DNA of 64,000 bases from GCA-002722245 sp038154685 (GCA_038154685.1 JAYPYW010000001.1:58707-122706); one strand, 5' to 3'; shown: positions 44,233 to 54,759, numbered from the stretch's first letter. Numbers and translations are program-made. The notes: a model not told the origin generated them from the sequence alone.

Positions 44233-47200
44233 CTACCTCAACAAAGTAACTCTACCCACTTGTTGTTCTCTTTGTAAACCTCCTGTTTCGTTCTCTACTC
44301 GGTAGTAAGCTTTCCAAACATAAACATCAATCTGACACTCGTTACCCATGTAGGTTCCGTCCCAATGGTTATTGATGTCGAATGATGCGAATATTTGCTC
44401 ACCCCATCTGTTAAATACATAGAATTCAAAATCGTAAACATTTAAACCTTTCGGACCGAAATGGTCATTAAATCCATCTCCATCTGGAGTAAACGCGTTT
44501 GGAACGAAGAAAGAAGGAATACATTTTCTGGATATTATCACAGTATCAACAGCAACACATCCATCCTCATTTACAGCAGAAACAAAATAGGTTCCGTCAT
44601 TTGTAATGAAAACTTCATTTTCAGTTTCTCTGGAGTGATTCCAAACCACATTTGCTCCCCTTGAATCAACGTTCAAGGCAAGCTCACCGATTTCATCGAA
44701 ACAAACCGTTGTGTCATTCGAAGCTGTTATGGTAGGATTTGTTGCTACCCTAACATCAATCGTATCTCTTCCTATGCATCCATTTGCGTCTGTAACAAAA
44801 GCTGCAAATTCACCATCAACTGCAACATCTAAGTAATTACTCACTAAACCAGATTCCCAAGTCAGGGTATTATCTCCTGTTTCAGTTCCAATTCTAGCTA
44901 CACTTCCTTCACAAATTACAACATCGTTTCCAAGGTTTAATACAGGATTAAGGTTGAACGAAGCATTAACAATCACTGAATCTTTACAACCTCCAGCATT
45001 GGTAACAACCACTTCGTAAGCACCTCCTGATGTTACTTCAATTGCTGAAGTTGTTTCACCCGTTGGCTTCCATTCATATGTCCCTGCAGGTAATGTTGGA
45101 GATAAAGTAATAGACTCCCCTTCACAAGCAGATTGATCCACTGGATCTTCAATTACTGGTTTGCTTACAATTGTGAAGGTTCCAGAGGTTGATCCCGAAC
45201 ATCCATTTAAATCGGTTACAGTAACTGCATAATCTCCTGCAGTAGTAACATTTATTTCTCTTGTAATTTCACCATTATCCCAAGCATACCCTGAATAAGA
45301 TGTTGAAACTCCTAACATTGCGGCTTCCCCTTCACAAACTGTTACATCATTCACAACAGGAACCGGATTTGGATTTACCTCTACTCTGATAGTATCAAAC
45401 CCAGCACAACCACCTCCGTTACTCACAAAAACACTGTAAGTGTTAGCAGTATTAACTGTTAAAGTTGATGCAGATGATCCGTCGTTCCAAGCAAATGTAT
45501 GCAAGGCTGGATCAAATCCTGGAACTGTGATTTCGAAATCTTCTCCTTCACATAATGTTTGATCATCAGGTAAAACAACATTCAATGCTGGTAAGTTGGT
45601 TAACTCAGCAGTATCAGTTGCTGTACAACCATTTGCATCAATTACATCTACCCAAACTCTCTCTGGGTTAATTGTACTGTAATCACTTCCTGTGCTTCCA
45701 TCATGCCAAGTGTAACTTGCGAATCCTATTGGATCGGTATTGAAAGTAACTTCAATTCCCGGACAAACCTCAACGTCATCCCCTAAATCAACGGTTGGAT
45801 TAGCATTAACTACTAAGTTTACATCATCTGTTGCTTCACAACCATTTGCATCTGTAACTACCACCGAATAATTACCATCTGAATTAGCATCTAACGTTTG
45901 ATTTGTTGACGCGTCATTCCAAACAACTGATGACCATCCTGCACCAGCATCAAAAGTAAACTCTTCACCATCACATATTGATTGATCAAGTCCTAAATCT
46001 ACCGCCGGATTTGGGTGAACTGTAATCTCTACTGTATCTGTTCCCTCACAACCGTTAGCATCTACCACATCAACATAGTATCTTCCACTTGTTGCTACTG
46101 TAATTTGCTCTGTTGCTTCTCCTGTATTCCAAGTAAACGAGTAACCTACAGCAGCTGAGTATCCAGCAAGAATATCAATCGTATTGCCATCACAAGTATC
46201 TAAGTCAGAGCCTAAATCAACTAATAAAGCATCTCTCACATAAATATCCGCTGTATCACTTCCGATACATCCATTGGCATCAGTTACCGTTACCCAAATC
46301 TTCTCTTCTGTTGTGCTTTCATAAGTAGCTAATCCAGATAAATCATGCCATACATACGTAGCAAACAATCCAGCATCAAAAGCTGCCTGAGATCCTGGGC
46401 AAACTGTTTGATCTGTCCCTAAATCAGGTGTTGGATTTGGGTTAACAACTAACTCAACAGAGTCAACATCTTCACAACCGTTTGCATCAGTTACGGTAAC
46501 CGCATAAATCCCTGCTGAATCTACTGTAATGTCGTTAGTTAATTCACTAGTATTCCAAACTACACTTGTCCATCCAGCTCCAGCTGAAAACATATCATCA
46601 TCACCTTCACAAACTGCCTTATCTGGACCTAAATCAACTACTGGTAAAGGATTAATTGAAACTACTATTGTATCTCTTCCTGTACAACCCGCAACATCCT
46701 CAACTAACACATCATAAGTTCCTGCAGTTGAAACTGTTATTTCATTAGTTGTTTCTCCCGTTGGAGCCCAAGTGAATGTGTAACCTAAAGCAGGGTATCC
46801 AGATTGGATTGTAACTGATTCTCCTTCACATACAGCTGTATCATTTCCTAATGCAACCGGTAAACTTGTTGCCATGAAAATCTCAGCCGTATCAACAGCT
46901 TCACATCCGTTTACATCAACAACATCTACCCAAATTTTCTCAGCAGAAGTACCCGAATAAGTTTGTAATCCTGATCCATCATGCCATGTGTAACTTGCAA
47001 ATGCTCCTGCATCAAAATTAGCGTTCGTTCCAGGACAAATAGTAATGTCTGCACCTAAATCAACTGTTGCCCCAGTAAAGAATCCAAACTCTGCGGTATC
47101 AGTTGCTGTACACCCATTAGCGTCTACAACATCCGCGTAATATCTACCTGGAGTATTTACAATTAAATCTTCAGCTGACGAGCCATCATTCCAAGTTATT

Positions 47201-50200
47201 GTAGTCCATCCAGGACCAACTGTAAACATCGAATCAACATCTGGACAAACTGTTATATCTAAACCTAAATCAACCGTTGGATTAGGATTAACTGTAACTT
47301 CAATTGTATCTCTTCCTGTACAACCCATCAGATCGGTAACCAATACTGAATATTCACCTGTAGAAGAAATATCTAATGTTTGAGTAGATTCACCTCCTGG
47401 CTGCCAAGCATACGTTACTCCTGCAATAGCACCCGCATCAACAGTGATCATCCCACCATCACAAAAAGCAGTATCATTTCCAAGGTCAACTGATAACTCT
47501 GCTGCTACAATTACCTCAACTGTATCTCTTGCTGAACATGAATTAGCATCAATTACTAATACCGAATACTCTCCAGCATTTATATCATCAACATCTTTTG
47601 TTTGAGTCATAGTAGCATCATTCCAAACATAGCTACTAAATCCAGCTCCAGCATCTAATTCAACTGAGCTTCCTGGACAAATTGTTCTGTTCGGACCTAA
47701 GTCAACCGTTGGATTAGGATTAACAATTAATTCAACCGTATCTGATCCAATACATCCATTTGCATCGGTTACCTCAACAGCGTAGGTACCTGCAGAATCC
47801 GTTGTTATTGTTTGCGTTGTTTCTAACCTTGGATACCATGCATAAGAATCGTAGGCTCCGGCGTCAAAAATAATTCCTAAACCACCTTCACAAATCTCAA
47901 CATCCAATCCTAAATCAGGTGTTGGCAGGATATTAACTGTTAATAATACTGTATCATTTGCTTCACACCCATTGGCATCGGTTACGGTTACAACATATTC
48001 TCCATCAACGTCCGTATCAATAGTTTGAGTTGTTTCTCCTCCTGGTTGCCAAGCGTAACCATCAAACGCTCCGGCATCAAATGTTACTGCTGGATTACCC
48101 GAACAAATTACTTGATCAGCTCCTAAATCCGGAGTTGGTAATGGATTTACCGTTAATAATACGGTATCATTGGCCTCACATCCATTGGCATCTGTTACCG
48201 TTACTATGTATTCTCCATCTACATCTGTATCGATTGTTTGAGTTGTTTCTCCTCCTGGTTGCCAAGCATAACCATCAAACGCACCAGCATCAAACGTTAC
48301 TGCAGCATCACCAGCACATATTACTTGATCTGCTCCTAAATCTGGCGTTGGTAGTGAATTTACAGTTAGTACAACAGTATCATTTGCCTCACATCCATTA
48401 GCGTCGGTTACCGTTACTATATATTCTCCATCTACATCTGTATCGATGGTTTGGGTTGTTTCTCCTCCTGGCTGCCAAGTATAAGCATCATATGCTCCGG
48501 CATCAAATGTAACCGCAGCGTCTCCAATACAAATTGCCTGATCTGTTCCTAAATCTGGTGTTGGTAATGGATTTACTACTAATAATACCGTATCATTTGC
48601 CTCACAACCGTTCGCATCCGTTACTTTTACAATATATTCTCCGTCGACATCTGCGTCGATAGTTTGAGTTGTTTCTCCACCTGGTTGCCATGCGTAACCA
48701 TCAAATGACCCAGCATCAAAAGTTACCCCTGCATCTCCTGCACAAATTTCTTGATCGGCTCCCAAGTCTGGTGTTGGTAATGGATTTACCCCCAAGTTAA
48801 CCGTATCATTTCCTTCACAACCGTTCGCGTCTGTTACCTTAACAATATACTCTCCTGCTACATCTGTATCTATTGTTTGAGTGGTTTCACCACCTGGTTG
48901 CCAAGCATAAGCATCATAAGCTCCGGCATCAAACGTTACAGCGGCATCTCCTATACATATTGTTTGGTCTGCACCTAAATCTGGCGTTGGTAATGGATTT
49001 ACAGTCAGAACAACAGTATCGTTTGCTTCACATCCATTAGCATCCGTAACCGTTACTATATATTCTCCAGCCACATCAGTATCAATTGTTTGCGTGGTTT
49101 CACCTCCTGGCTGCCAAGCATAACCATCAAATGCTCCTGCATCAAATGTGACAGCAGCGTCTCCAATACAAATTGTTTGATCTGAACCTAAATCTGGTGT
49201 TGGTAATGGATTTACTACTAACAATACTGTATCATTTGCTTCACATCCATTGGCATCAGTTACGGTTACAATGTATTCTCCATCAACATCTGTATCGATG
49301 GTTTGAGTGGTTTCTCCACCTGGTTGCCATGTATAACCGTCATAAGCTCCGGCATCAAAAGTCACCGCTGCATCTCCAGCGCATATTTCCTGATCGGCTC
49401 CCAAGTCTGGAGTTGGTAATGGATTTACTACCAAATTAACTGTATCATTTCCTTCACAACCGTTTGCGTCAGTAACGGTTACAATGTACTCTCCTGCTAC
49501 ATCTGTATCGATTGTTTGGGTTGTTTCACCTCCTGTTTGCCATAAATAAGCATCATAAGCTCCGGCATCAAATGTTACAGCGGCGTCTCCTATACAAATC
49601 TCCTGATCAGCTCCTAAATCTGGTGTTGGTAGTGGGTTTACGATTAAATTTACTGTGTCACTTCCTTCACAAGTTTTAGCATCTGTAACGGTAACAATGT
49701 ATTCCCCTGCTACGTCGGTATCAAAGGTTTGTGTTGTTTCTCCATTTGGTTGCCACAAATAAGAAACAAATGCACCCGCATCGAAGGTGACAGCAGCATC
49801 GCCTATACAAATCTCTTGATCAGCTCCTAAATCCGGAGCTGGTAATGGGTTTACCACAATGTAAATAGAATCATAACAACTTGCTCCACCATCAGTAACG
49901 GTAAATTTCAATTTATATGTCCCCGCTGCAACAGCCAAGTTAGAAGCGTCAAATACGGTATCCGCAGCAGTCGTAATAACCGGTGAAGTTCCTGCCGGCA
50001 TTGAATCAATTGTCCAAACACCTTCCCCACTTGCATCTGTTACTAAAGCATCTAAAGTGTAAGTTTCGCCTACACAAATTTCTGGAGTTAAATCGTCTAA
50101 TTCGGCGGTACAACATGGAGCGATCACTATCTCAATTGTATCATTCACCTGACAATAAGTAAAAATAATTTCGTGTGTTCCCTCACCTGCTACTGATGGG

Positions 50201-51555
50201 TCGAAAATACCATTCGCCTGGTCAGTAATACCAGGACCTGAATAAGCAGTTGGATTTTTAACTGCATCTTCGGCATCTAAACCAGAACAAATCCATGTTG
50301 TGTTTAAATCAACTGAAGCATCGGTATTACAAAACGGCCCTACTTCTTCAATATCTGGTTCTTCAGCTGGAGGGATATACATTGTTGGCAAACCTAAATG
50401 AGCCATCCCTGCAGTTCCTGCTACATTAGAGGTTGAGAATGAAGTCCCTGAATTTAAATCACCAATTACTTTTCTTAGAAATCCTCCACCGGCAACTCCA
50501 TGAGATAAATACATTGATCCATCTGGACCAACTTCCATAGCAGCAAAAGCGGTAGAAACACCAGTTGAAGTCCATGTTCCATTTATAGTTGTTGCATCCC
50601 ACGAAGTGATATCCAAGTAATGTAACTGTCCACTTTGCATGGAAACATAAACTCTTGAATTATCTGGAGACCATGAAACATCGTAAGGAGACCCCCATGT
50701 TCCTGAAACATTTTTTGCGTCGTAAATCACCCCTGTTTCCTTGTTAAATCTGTAGATCGAAACTATTTTATCTCCGTCTGGCCAAAAATTAGGGTGAGCT
50801 TGTGCTAAATACTCTCCATTCCAAGAAAAAGCTAATCCTCCTCTTTCCCTGTTAGATGCTACAGTTGGACCCACGGAAGAAACTACTGCTGGATCGTTAA
50901 ATCCATCACACTCAAGTAAAAATGAATGAAACTCTCCTGTTCCAGAGGCTAAACATGTAACCCAAACATCTACTCCATTTTCGTGTAAAGTAGCTGTGAT
51001 ACCTTCCGATGTTCTAAATGCTCCTAATCTTGTTGGTCCTGATAAATTGTTACCAGCAGCATCAAAAGAGAAAGCATTCATTCCATTAGTTCCTGATAAA
51101 GCATCATCAGTGGTAATTATCCAATATCTATCAGGATCTAAAGGGTGCCTAACTGTGATTACCCCTTGTGAAGCAGAACCATTGTTAATTCCCCCTTCAT
51201 TACCTTCCAATAACCCAGCATAAGTTTCGTTCGCTGGGCCTCCAGCTCCGCCAGTCCAAACTGATCTACCATTTGAATAAAACAATAAATTTCCAGAATC
51301 ATCACTTGCAGCAGTAACTCCTTCGTAAGATCTTACAGGACCAAATGCATTACCTCTAGAAGTAACAGCCATAGTTGACATGTCGATAGTGGCTCCGGAA
51401 AACAAGTTCGGTGCAATATACCAATGCCGATGTCCTGGCCATTCAAACGGATTTCGCGATGTTGTAGCACACGTCTCTTGCGCGCGCGAAGAAAAAGTAG
51501 TGCATAAAAGCACTATAAACACAAAAAGCCTAAAGGCTATTTTAGCTTTTGTCAT
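44233..51555 (-). CDS. Giant repeat adhesin with T9SS type B (gliding-associated) C-terminal domain
   Basis: A 2440-residue secreted protein. Signal peptide 1-26 (ending SSRAQ). Residues about 28-400 form a propeller-like domain (WYIAPNLFSGATIDMST, GLAFSWNGEYLAQAHP, PYDVSWSPDNSRVYV). About 400-570 holds two non-repeat beta modules. Residues 571-1209 are nine near-identical repeats of exactly 71 residues (LPTPDLGADQ...TVTDANGCEANDTV). Residues 1210-2345 are about 16 diverged repeats of the same kind. The C-terminus is the gliding-motility-associated type B sorting domain (FVPNAFTPDGDGFNDHFGP, ending GRVTLLR). Repeats contain one Cys pair each, likely an Ig/PKD-like fold with a disulfide. Probably a long surface fibre for adhesion or gliding. 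Single-gene unit with a structured leader. Confidence 0.92.
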   Translation of the reverse strand: MTKAKIAFRLFVFIVLLCTTFSSRAQETCATTSRNPFEWPGHRHWYIAPNLFSGATIDMSTMAVTSRGNAFGPVRSYEGVTAASDDSGNLLFYSNGRSVWTGGAGGPANETYAGLLEGNEGGINNGSASQGVITVRHPLDPDRYWIITTDDALSGTNGMNAFSFDAAGNNLSGPTRLGAFRTSEGITATLHENGVDVWVTCLASGTGEFHSFLLECDGFNDPAVVSSVGPTVASNRERGGLAFSWNGEYLAQAHPNFWPDGDKIVSIYRFNKETGVIYDAKNVSGTWGSPYDVSWSPDNSRVYVSMQSGQLHYLDITSWDATTINGTWTSTGVSTAFAAMEVGPDGSMYLSHGVAGGGFLRKVIGDLNSGTSFSTSNVAGTAGMAHLGLPTMYIPPAEEPDIEEVGPFCNTDASVDLNTTWICSGLDAEDAVKNPTAYSGPGITDQANGIFDPSVAGEGTHEIIFTYCQVNDTIEIVIAPCCTAELDDLTPEICVGETYTLDALVTDASGEGVWTIDSMPAGTSPVITTAADTVFDASNLAVAAGTYKLKFTVTDGGASCYDSIYIVVNPLPAPDLGADQEICIGDAAVTFDAGAFVSYLWQPNGETTQTFDTDVAGEYIVTVTDAKTCEGSDTVNLIVNPLPTPDLGADQEICIGDAAVTFDAGAYDAYLWQTGGETTQTIDTDVAGEYIVTVTDANGCEGNDTVNLVVNPLPTPDLGADQEICAGDAAVTFDAGAYDGYTWQPGGETTQTIDTDVDGEYIVTVTDANGCEANDTVLLVVNPLPTPDLGSDQTICIGDAAVTFDAGAFDGYAWQPGGETTQTIDTDVAGEYIVTVTDANGCEANDTVVLTVNPLPTPDLGADQTICIGDAAVTFDAGAYDAYAWQPGGETTQTIDTDVAGEYIVKVTDANGCEGNDTVNLGVNPLPTPDLGADQEICAGDAGVTFDAGSFDGYAWQPGGETTQTIDADVDGEYIVKVTDANGCEANDTVLLVVNPLPTPDLGTDQAICIGDAAVTFDAGAYDAYTWQPGGETTQTIDTDVDGEYIVTVTDANGCEANDTVVLTVNSLPTPDLGADQVICAGDAAVTFDAGAFDGYAWQPGGETTQTIDTDVDGEYIVTVTDANGCEANDTVLLTVNPLPTPDLGADQVICSGNPAVTFDAGAFDGYAWQPGGETTQTIDTDVDGEYVVTVTDANGCEANDTVLLTVNILPTPDLGLDVEICEGGLGIIFDAGAYDSYAWYPRLETTQTITTDSAGTYAVEVTDANGCIGSDTVELIVNPNPTVDLGPNRTICPGSSVELDAGAGFSSYVWNDATMTQTKDVDDINAGEYSVLVIDANSCSARDTVEVIVAAELSVDLGNDTAFCDGGMITVDAGAIAGVTYAWQPGGESTQTLDISSTGEYSVLVTDLMGCTGRDTIEVTVNPNPTVDLGLDITVCPDVDSMFTVGPGWTTITWNDGSSAEDLIVNTPGRYYADVVDANGCTATDTAEFGFFTGATVDLGADITICPGTNANFDAGAFASYTWHDGSGLQTYSGTSAEKIWVDVVDVNGCEAVDTAEIFMATSLPVALGNDTAVCEGESVTIQSGYPALGYTFTWAPTGETTNEITVSTAGTYDVLVEDVAGCTGRDTIVVSINPLPVVDLGPDKAVCEGDDDMFSAGAGWTSVVWNTSELTNDITVDSAGIYAVTVTDANGCEDVDSVELVVNPNPTPDLGTDQTVCPGSQAAFDAGLFATYVWHDLSGLATYESTTEEKIWVTVTDANGCIGSDTADIYVRDALLVDLGSDLDTCDGNTIDILAGYSAAVGYSFTWNTGEATEQITVATSGRYYVDVVDANGCEGTDTVEITVHPNPAVDLGLDQSICDGEEFTFDAGAGWSSVVWNDASTNQTLDANSDGNYSVVVTDANGCEATDDVNLVVNANPTVDLGDDVEVCPGIEVTFNTDPIGFASYTWHDGSTGSDYSTINPERVWVDVIDANGCTATDTAELTNLPALNVVLPDDQTLCEGEDFEITVPGFDPALHTFAWNDGSSASTLTVNTANTYSVFVSNGGGCAGFDTIRVEVNPNPVPVVNDVTVCEGEAAMLGVSTSYSGYAWDNGEITREINVTTAGDYAVTVTDLNGCSGSTSGTFTIVSKPVIEDPVDQSACEGESITLSPTLPAGTYEWKPTGETTSAIEVTSGGAYEVVVTNAGGCKDSVIVNASFNLNPVLNLGNDVVICEGSVARIGTETGDNTLTWESGLVSNYLDVAVDGEFAAFVTDANGCIGRDTIDVRVATNPTITASNDTTVCFDEIGELALNVDSRGANVVWNHSRETENEVFITNDGTYFVSAVNEDGCVAVDTVIISRKCIPSFFVPNAFTPDGDGFNDHFGPKGLNVYDFEFYVFNRWGEQIFASFDINNHWDGTYMGNECQIDVYVWKAYYRVENETGGLQREQQVGRVTLLR
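44520..47928 (-). repeat. About 16 diverged repeats with a three-unit super-period
   Basis: Repeats 10-25 of the adhesin. Units 13-21 cycle through three types: a GW type (GWTTITWN, GWTSVVWN, GWSSVVWN), a WHD type (SYTWHDGS, TYVWHDLS, SYTWHDGS), and a long type ending FTW/FAW. This indicates that an older triplet of about 660 bp was duplicated as a block. Confidence 0.7.
47929..49845 (-). repeat. Nine tandem 213-bp coding repeats
   Basis: The block is 1917 bases, exactly nine units of 71 codons. Units share nearly all residues; the variable positions are mostly E/T/V after DQ, I/A/S before GD, and Y/F, A/G around the conserved W. Frame is kept across all units. Confidence 0.9.
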
Positions 51556-51868
51556 TATTATACCCCTTTTAGGATAAACCCAAATAAATTAGTAACCTCG
51601 TCGTTGTACGGAACAACGTCGTTTTTTGTTACTACAAATTCAGATTTATTTTAACCCTTTTTAATATTCGTTTTAAAACGCTGATTTTAAAACTAGTACC
51701 CCGATCCGCCCCCAAGACAGATCTTACCAGATATTTAAACTAAAAAGGTTTAGCAAAGTTCCTCCCTAATAGGCGAGTGGATGAAATTATCCGGCGAAAC
51801 GCACGAAATATGACGTGAAAATTTAAGATTAAATTAACATCAAACAAAAAGACGAAAAAGGAGCTTTA
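51556..51868. other. 313-base intergenic region, adhesin leader
   Basis: No open frame is supported. On the minus strand it contains the adhesin leader with a nested hairpin at 51591-51633 (AGTAAC/GTTACT outside, CGTTGT/ACAACG inside, loop ACGGA). An AAAAAGGGG lies about 10 bases before the adhesin ATG, as also before the T9SS gene at 18021. Further upstream is a GC-richer segment (51700-51725) of unknown role. Confidence 0.45.
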
Positions 51869-52813
51869 TTATTTCCAGTAAATGAACTTTTCAAAATAAT
51901 ACCTAAAAGTAACTTTCCACCTCCATTCTCCTGAAATTGACACATTAGAATCGGTATTAAAATTCTGTGAAATTGGGGCCTTTGCATCTATTCCTAATCC
52001 CCAATTATTATAAATTAACAACGCTCCCAAATTTACAAATGTTGCGTTTCCACCAGAGTTAGAAACAGAAATCTCTTTTTGGGAATGAACGCCAGATGAC
52101 TCATAATAAATCCCACTATACGGTAAGAATGAAAAGCCTTTATTAAACCACCAAGTAAACATATTAGCTGTTAAATTATATTGATTCCCAAAGCGATAAT
52201 CCAACTCATTTTCACCATTGTATTTAAAAACTTGTTCAGTGGAAAGACCTACTCTTTTAAACTTTGTTTTGTAATTCAACACAGCAATTGCATCCCAACT
52301 TCCTGAACCCAACTGAAAATTAGGGTTAATTATCCCATTGGTCTCAACGTCTCTCAATTCAAACTCTCCTGTTGGGGCTTTTCCTCCAAATCCGACACTC
52401 ATTAAATGATGCCAATTTTTATTAGAAGAATCGGGTTTGATATCCATAAGAGTATACAATCCAATTAACATAAAATCTTTTAAACCTTGGGTTTGAGCAT
52501 CCTGATGTGAACCGTCCATAAGGTTAAAACCATAGGGTAAAACACCAAAAAGAGACAGCCTTTTCTTTAAGTTAATTTTAGCAAAAAGATCAATGCTCTG
52601 ATAGGTATCGAATGAATTTTCGTCTGGAAAATAAATACTGTTATTTTGAATGGAAGCATTAAATGCAGCATGGTTATAATTCACGCCAAAATAGTTACTA
52701 CTTTTTTGCGGTGTGATCCCCATGGAAAAGCCCCCCATGGCACATCCACAAACATCACAAGCAAACAAAAGCTTACCGTAAATAACCAATGATATAAATA
52801 AAAAATTCTTCAT
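51869..52813 (-). CDS. Outer-membrane protein with N-terminal CDVCGC motif, copper cassette
   Basis: A 314-residue protein with a signal peptide; the mature end starts at or near ACDVCGCAMGG, a Cys/Met metal-binding-like motif. The rest alternates beta strands with a C-terminal aromatic end (FRYYFEKFIYWK), like an outer-membrane barrel. It overlaps the di-heme peroxidase gene by one base and is last in a four-gene cassette with mbnP-like and Cys-motif genes. A role in copper or other metal passage at the outer membrane is inferred from motif and context. Confidence 0.75.
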   Translation of the reverse strand: MKNFLFISLVIYGKLLFACDVCGCAMGGFSMGITPQKSSNYFGVNYNHAAFNASIQNNSIYFPDENSFDTYQSIDLFAKINLKKRLSLFGVLPYGFNLMDGSHQDAQTQGLKDFMLIGLYTLMDIKPDSSNKNWHHLMSVGFGGKAPTGEFELRDVETNGIINPNFQLGSGSWDAIAVLNYKTKFKRVGLSTEQVFKYNGENELDYRFGNQYNLTANMFTWWFNKGFSFLPYSGIYYESSGVHSQKEISVSNSGGNATFVNLGALLIYNNWGLGIDAKAPISQNFNTDSNVSISGEWRWKVTFRYYFEKFIYWK

Positions 52814-53862
52814 TAATCCTCGTTAAAAAATAAAGGGTTTGTTATGAAATCTGTATCAGTTAAGGTTTTTAAAAACGCTATGATTTTTTGTTGCTCGTCT
52901 TCGGACAATGCTATTCCTTCAGACAATCTTGGATCTAGCGTTGATGATGCTTTAACACCTGAATTATAATGCTCTAAAACCTCTTCTAAAGTCTCAATCG
53001 ATCCATCATGCATATAAGGAGCTGTTCTGGCAACATTTCTTAAAGATGGCGTTCTGAACTTTCCTACGTCATGACTACTTTCAGTAATTGCAGCTCTTCC
53101 ACTATCCAGCGGGAATTCTGTCAGAATACCGTTGTTATGGAAGGATTGATCAGTAAATAGCACACCAGAATGACATACTTCGCATTTTGCATTAAACAAA
53201 TCCATTCCCGCTAATTCTTCTACAGACAAATTCGCTTCTCCGTTTAAATAATGATCGTATTTTGAGTTATCGCTCACCAACATATTTTCAAATTGACTCA
53301 ACGCATAAAGAAGAAATGGCGAGGTAACCGAATCAACCCCAAAGGCACCTTTAAATAATCCTGGATAATCCTCATGATCATTCAATTTAGCAACCACATT
53401 AGCAATACCTTCATCCATTTCAAATTCCAGGGTAATTGCATTTAAAGCCACAAAATCCAAATGATGAATTCCTCCGTCCCAAGCAAAGGATTCCATAAAG
53501 GCCATATTTTGAATTGGTGGAGCATTTCTTTTACCAGCTCTATTATCCACACCAAAACTTACAGGGTGTACGGGTGAATCCGCAAAGGCTAAGGATTGTA
53601 AATGACAACTTGAACAAGAAACAGAATTATCCACTGATAAAACAGGATCGAAAAATAGTTTCTTTCCCAAATAGAACCCTTCCTTAGTCACTGGGTTATT
53701 GTCAAACGAATAGGTTGGATCAGGAAAATGAGCAGGCTTTTCAAAACCGAAAACTGGCTCAATCCCTATTAGCTTTGGATCCTTCTTACAGCCAAACAGT
53801 AAAAGGGAGCAAACCAAAAACAGGTTTGCTCCAATTATATTTTTCCTAATCCTAATTTGCAT
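52813..53862 (-). CDS. Di-heme cytochrome c peroxidase, MbnH-like
   Basis: A 349-residue lipoprotein (LLLFGCKKDP lipobox). Two heme-binding CxxCH motifs are visible: CSSCH (about residue 81) and CEVCH (about 227). Other family motifs are PHIS-like PPIQNMAFMESFAWDGG and FRTPSLRNVARTAPYMHDGS. It overlaps the MbnP-like gene by 11 bases. In studied systems MbnH oxidises a Trp of MbnP to kynurenine to make a copper site, so this pairing favours MbnH over a simple peroxide scavenger. The enzyme class is firm; the MbnH role rests on context. Confidence 0.88.
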   Translation of the reverse strand: MQIRIRKNIIGANLFLVCSLLLFGCKKDPKLIGIEPVFGFEKPAHFPDPTYSFDNNPVTKEGFYLGKKLFFDPVLSVDNSVSCSSCHLQSLAFADSPVHPVSFGVDNRAGKRNAPPIQNMAFMESFAWDGGIHHLDFVALNAITLEFEMDEGIANVVAKLNDHEDYPGLFKGAFGVDSVTSPFLLYALSQFENMLVSDNSKYDHYLNGEANLSVEELAGMDLFNAKCEVCHSGVLFTDQSFHNNGILTEFPLDSGRAAITESSHDVGKFRTPSLRNVARTAPYMHDGSIETLEEVLEHYNSGVKASSTLDPRLSEGIALSEDEQQKIIAFLKTLTDTDFITNPLFFNED

Positions 53863-54706
53863 GAACGTGCTCTACAGAAAAAATATGTGGAATATGTTCC
53901 GCTAAATCCTGACCAGCAGCTGGCGAATGAATTGCGTATGTTGTGCTAAAATCAACATCCGCCATCATTAATAACATCTTAAAATCTGCCACAATATGAG
54001 CTTTCGGAGTTAACCCCTCTTTTACATCAATTTCTTCTGGAAAATCAAGAGTAACTGTTTTCACATTATTAACCATCATACCTACATCTTTCCATCCTCC
54101 AACGTGTAACTCTACATCATATTTATTTACATCCACACCTACTTCCTGTCCTGAGGAATTACTTGTCCCTTCGAGTTTTAATCCGATATAACCAGAATTC
54201 CAACTCCAAAACCATGCTCCTTCCGCAACATCCAGAATACCGCCTTGAGCTCCTTCGGTAACAGCTGATTCTGGAATACCAATATTGAAAGAAACTTTAT
54301 TATATTCTCCTTCTGGAATTCCTGATAGAACTACTCCCTGACTAGCTGGAACAGACTCCTGAATATGGTAAAATCCTTTAACTTCTGATGCTAAAGCCGA
54401 AGACATTACTGGATCTAAATGTACCTCCCCACTTGGCCCTTCCAACTTAACATTGGTTACGTAATAACCACATTTTGTAATGTTTAAACTCTGTCCTTTG
54501 TGAGTCGTAAAATCAAAGCTTGTTGTATCATAACCTGATTTTAATTTCATATCACTCGACCCAAAAAAGTTGTCGAATTTTAACTGAAAAGAACCTGTTT
54601 TTACTGGTGTTCCTTCTTCACCATTGTCTTTATTTTCGTCTTTTTTACACGATGTAAATATCACTGCACATGCCATTGCAGCAATAAAAAATTTATTGAA
54701 TTTCAT
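53852..54706 (-). CDS. MbnP-like copper-binding lipoprotein
   Basis: A 284-residue lipoprotein (lipobox VIFTSCKKD). The MbnP-type features are SFQLKFDNFFG near the start, YYVTNVKLEG, and the Trp-rich WFWSWNSGYIGLKLEG (about residues 167-182). The C-terminus carries His residues (EHIPHIFSVEHVHAN). MbnP proteins bind copper through a kynurenine made from Trp by MbnH, whose gene follows with an 11-base overlap. Predicted envelope copper protein. The family call rests on motifs and the partner gene. Confidence 0.83.
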   Translation of the reverse strand: MKFNKFFIAAMACAVIFTSCKKDENKDNGEEGTPVKTGSFQLKFDNFFGSSDMKLKSGYDTTSFDFTTHKGQSLNITKCGYYVTNVKLEGPSGEVHLDPVMSSALASEVKGFYHIQESVPASQGVVLSGIPEGEYNKVSFNIGIPESAVTEGAQGGILDVAEGAWFWSWNSGYIGLKLEGTSNSSGQEVGVDVNKYDVELHVGGWKDVGMMVNNVKTVTLDFPEEIDVKEGLTPKAHIVADFKMLLMMADVDFSTTYAIHSPAAGQDLAEHIPHIFSVEHVHAN

Positions 54707-54759
54707 TTGAGTATATTTTAATTAGTAATAGTTACGCACTCACGTGCTGGAAAAACTAA

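Noticed and set aside
48030..49439. Leu/His-rich frames on the plus strand opposite the adhesin repeats
   Set aside because: They mirror the repeat codons and have no independent start signal or family.
47929..49845. Regularly spaced repeats that could be taken for a CRISPR-like array
   Set aside because: The period is 213 bp, frame-preserving, and fully coding within the adhesin; there are no short unique spacers.
51700..51830. GC-richer segment as a known riboswitch
   Set aside because: No recognised riboswitch core was found; only short hairpins could be drawn.
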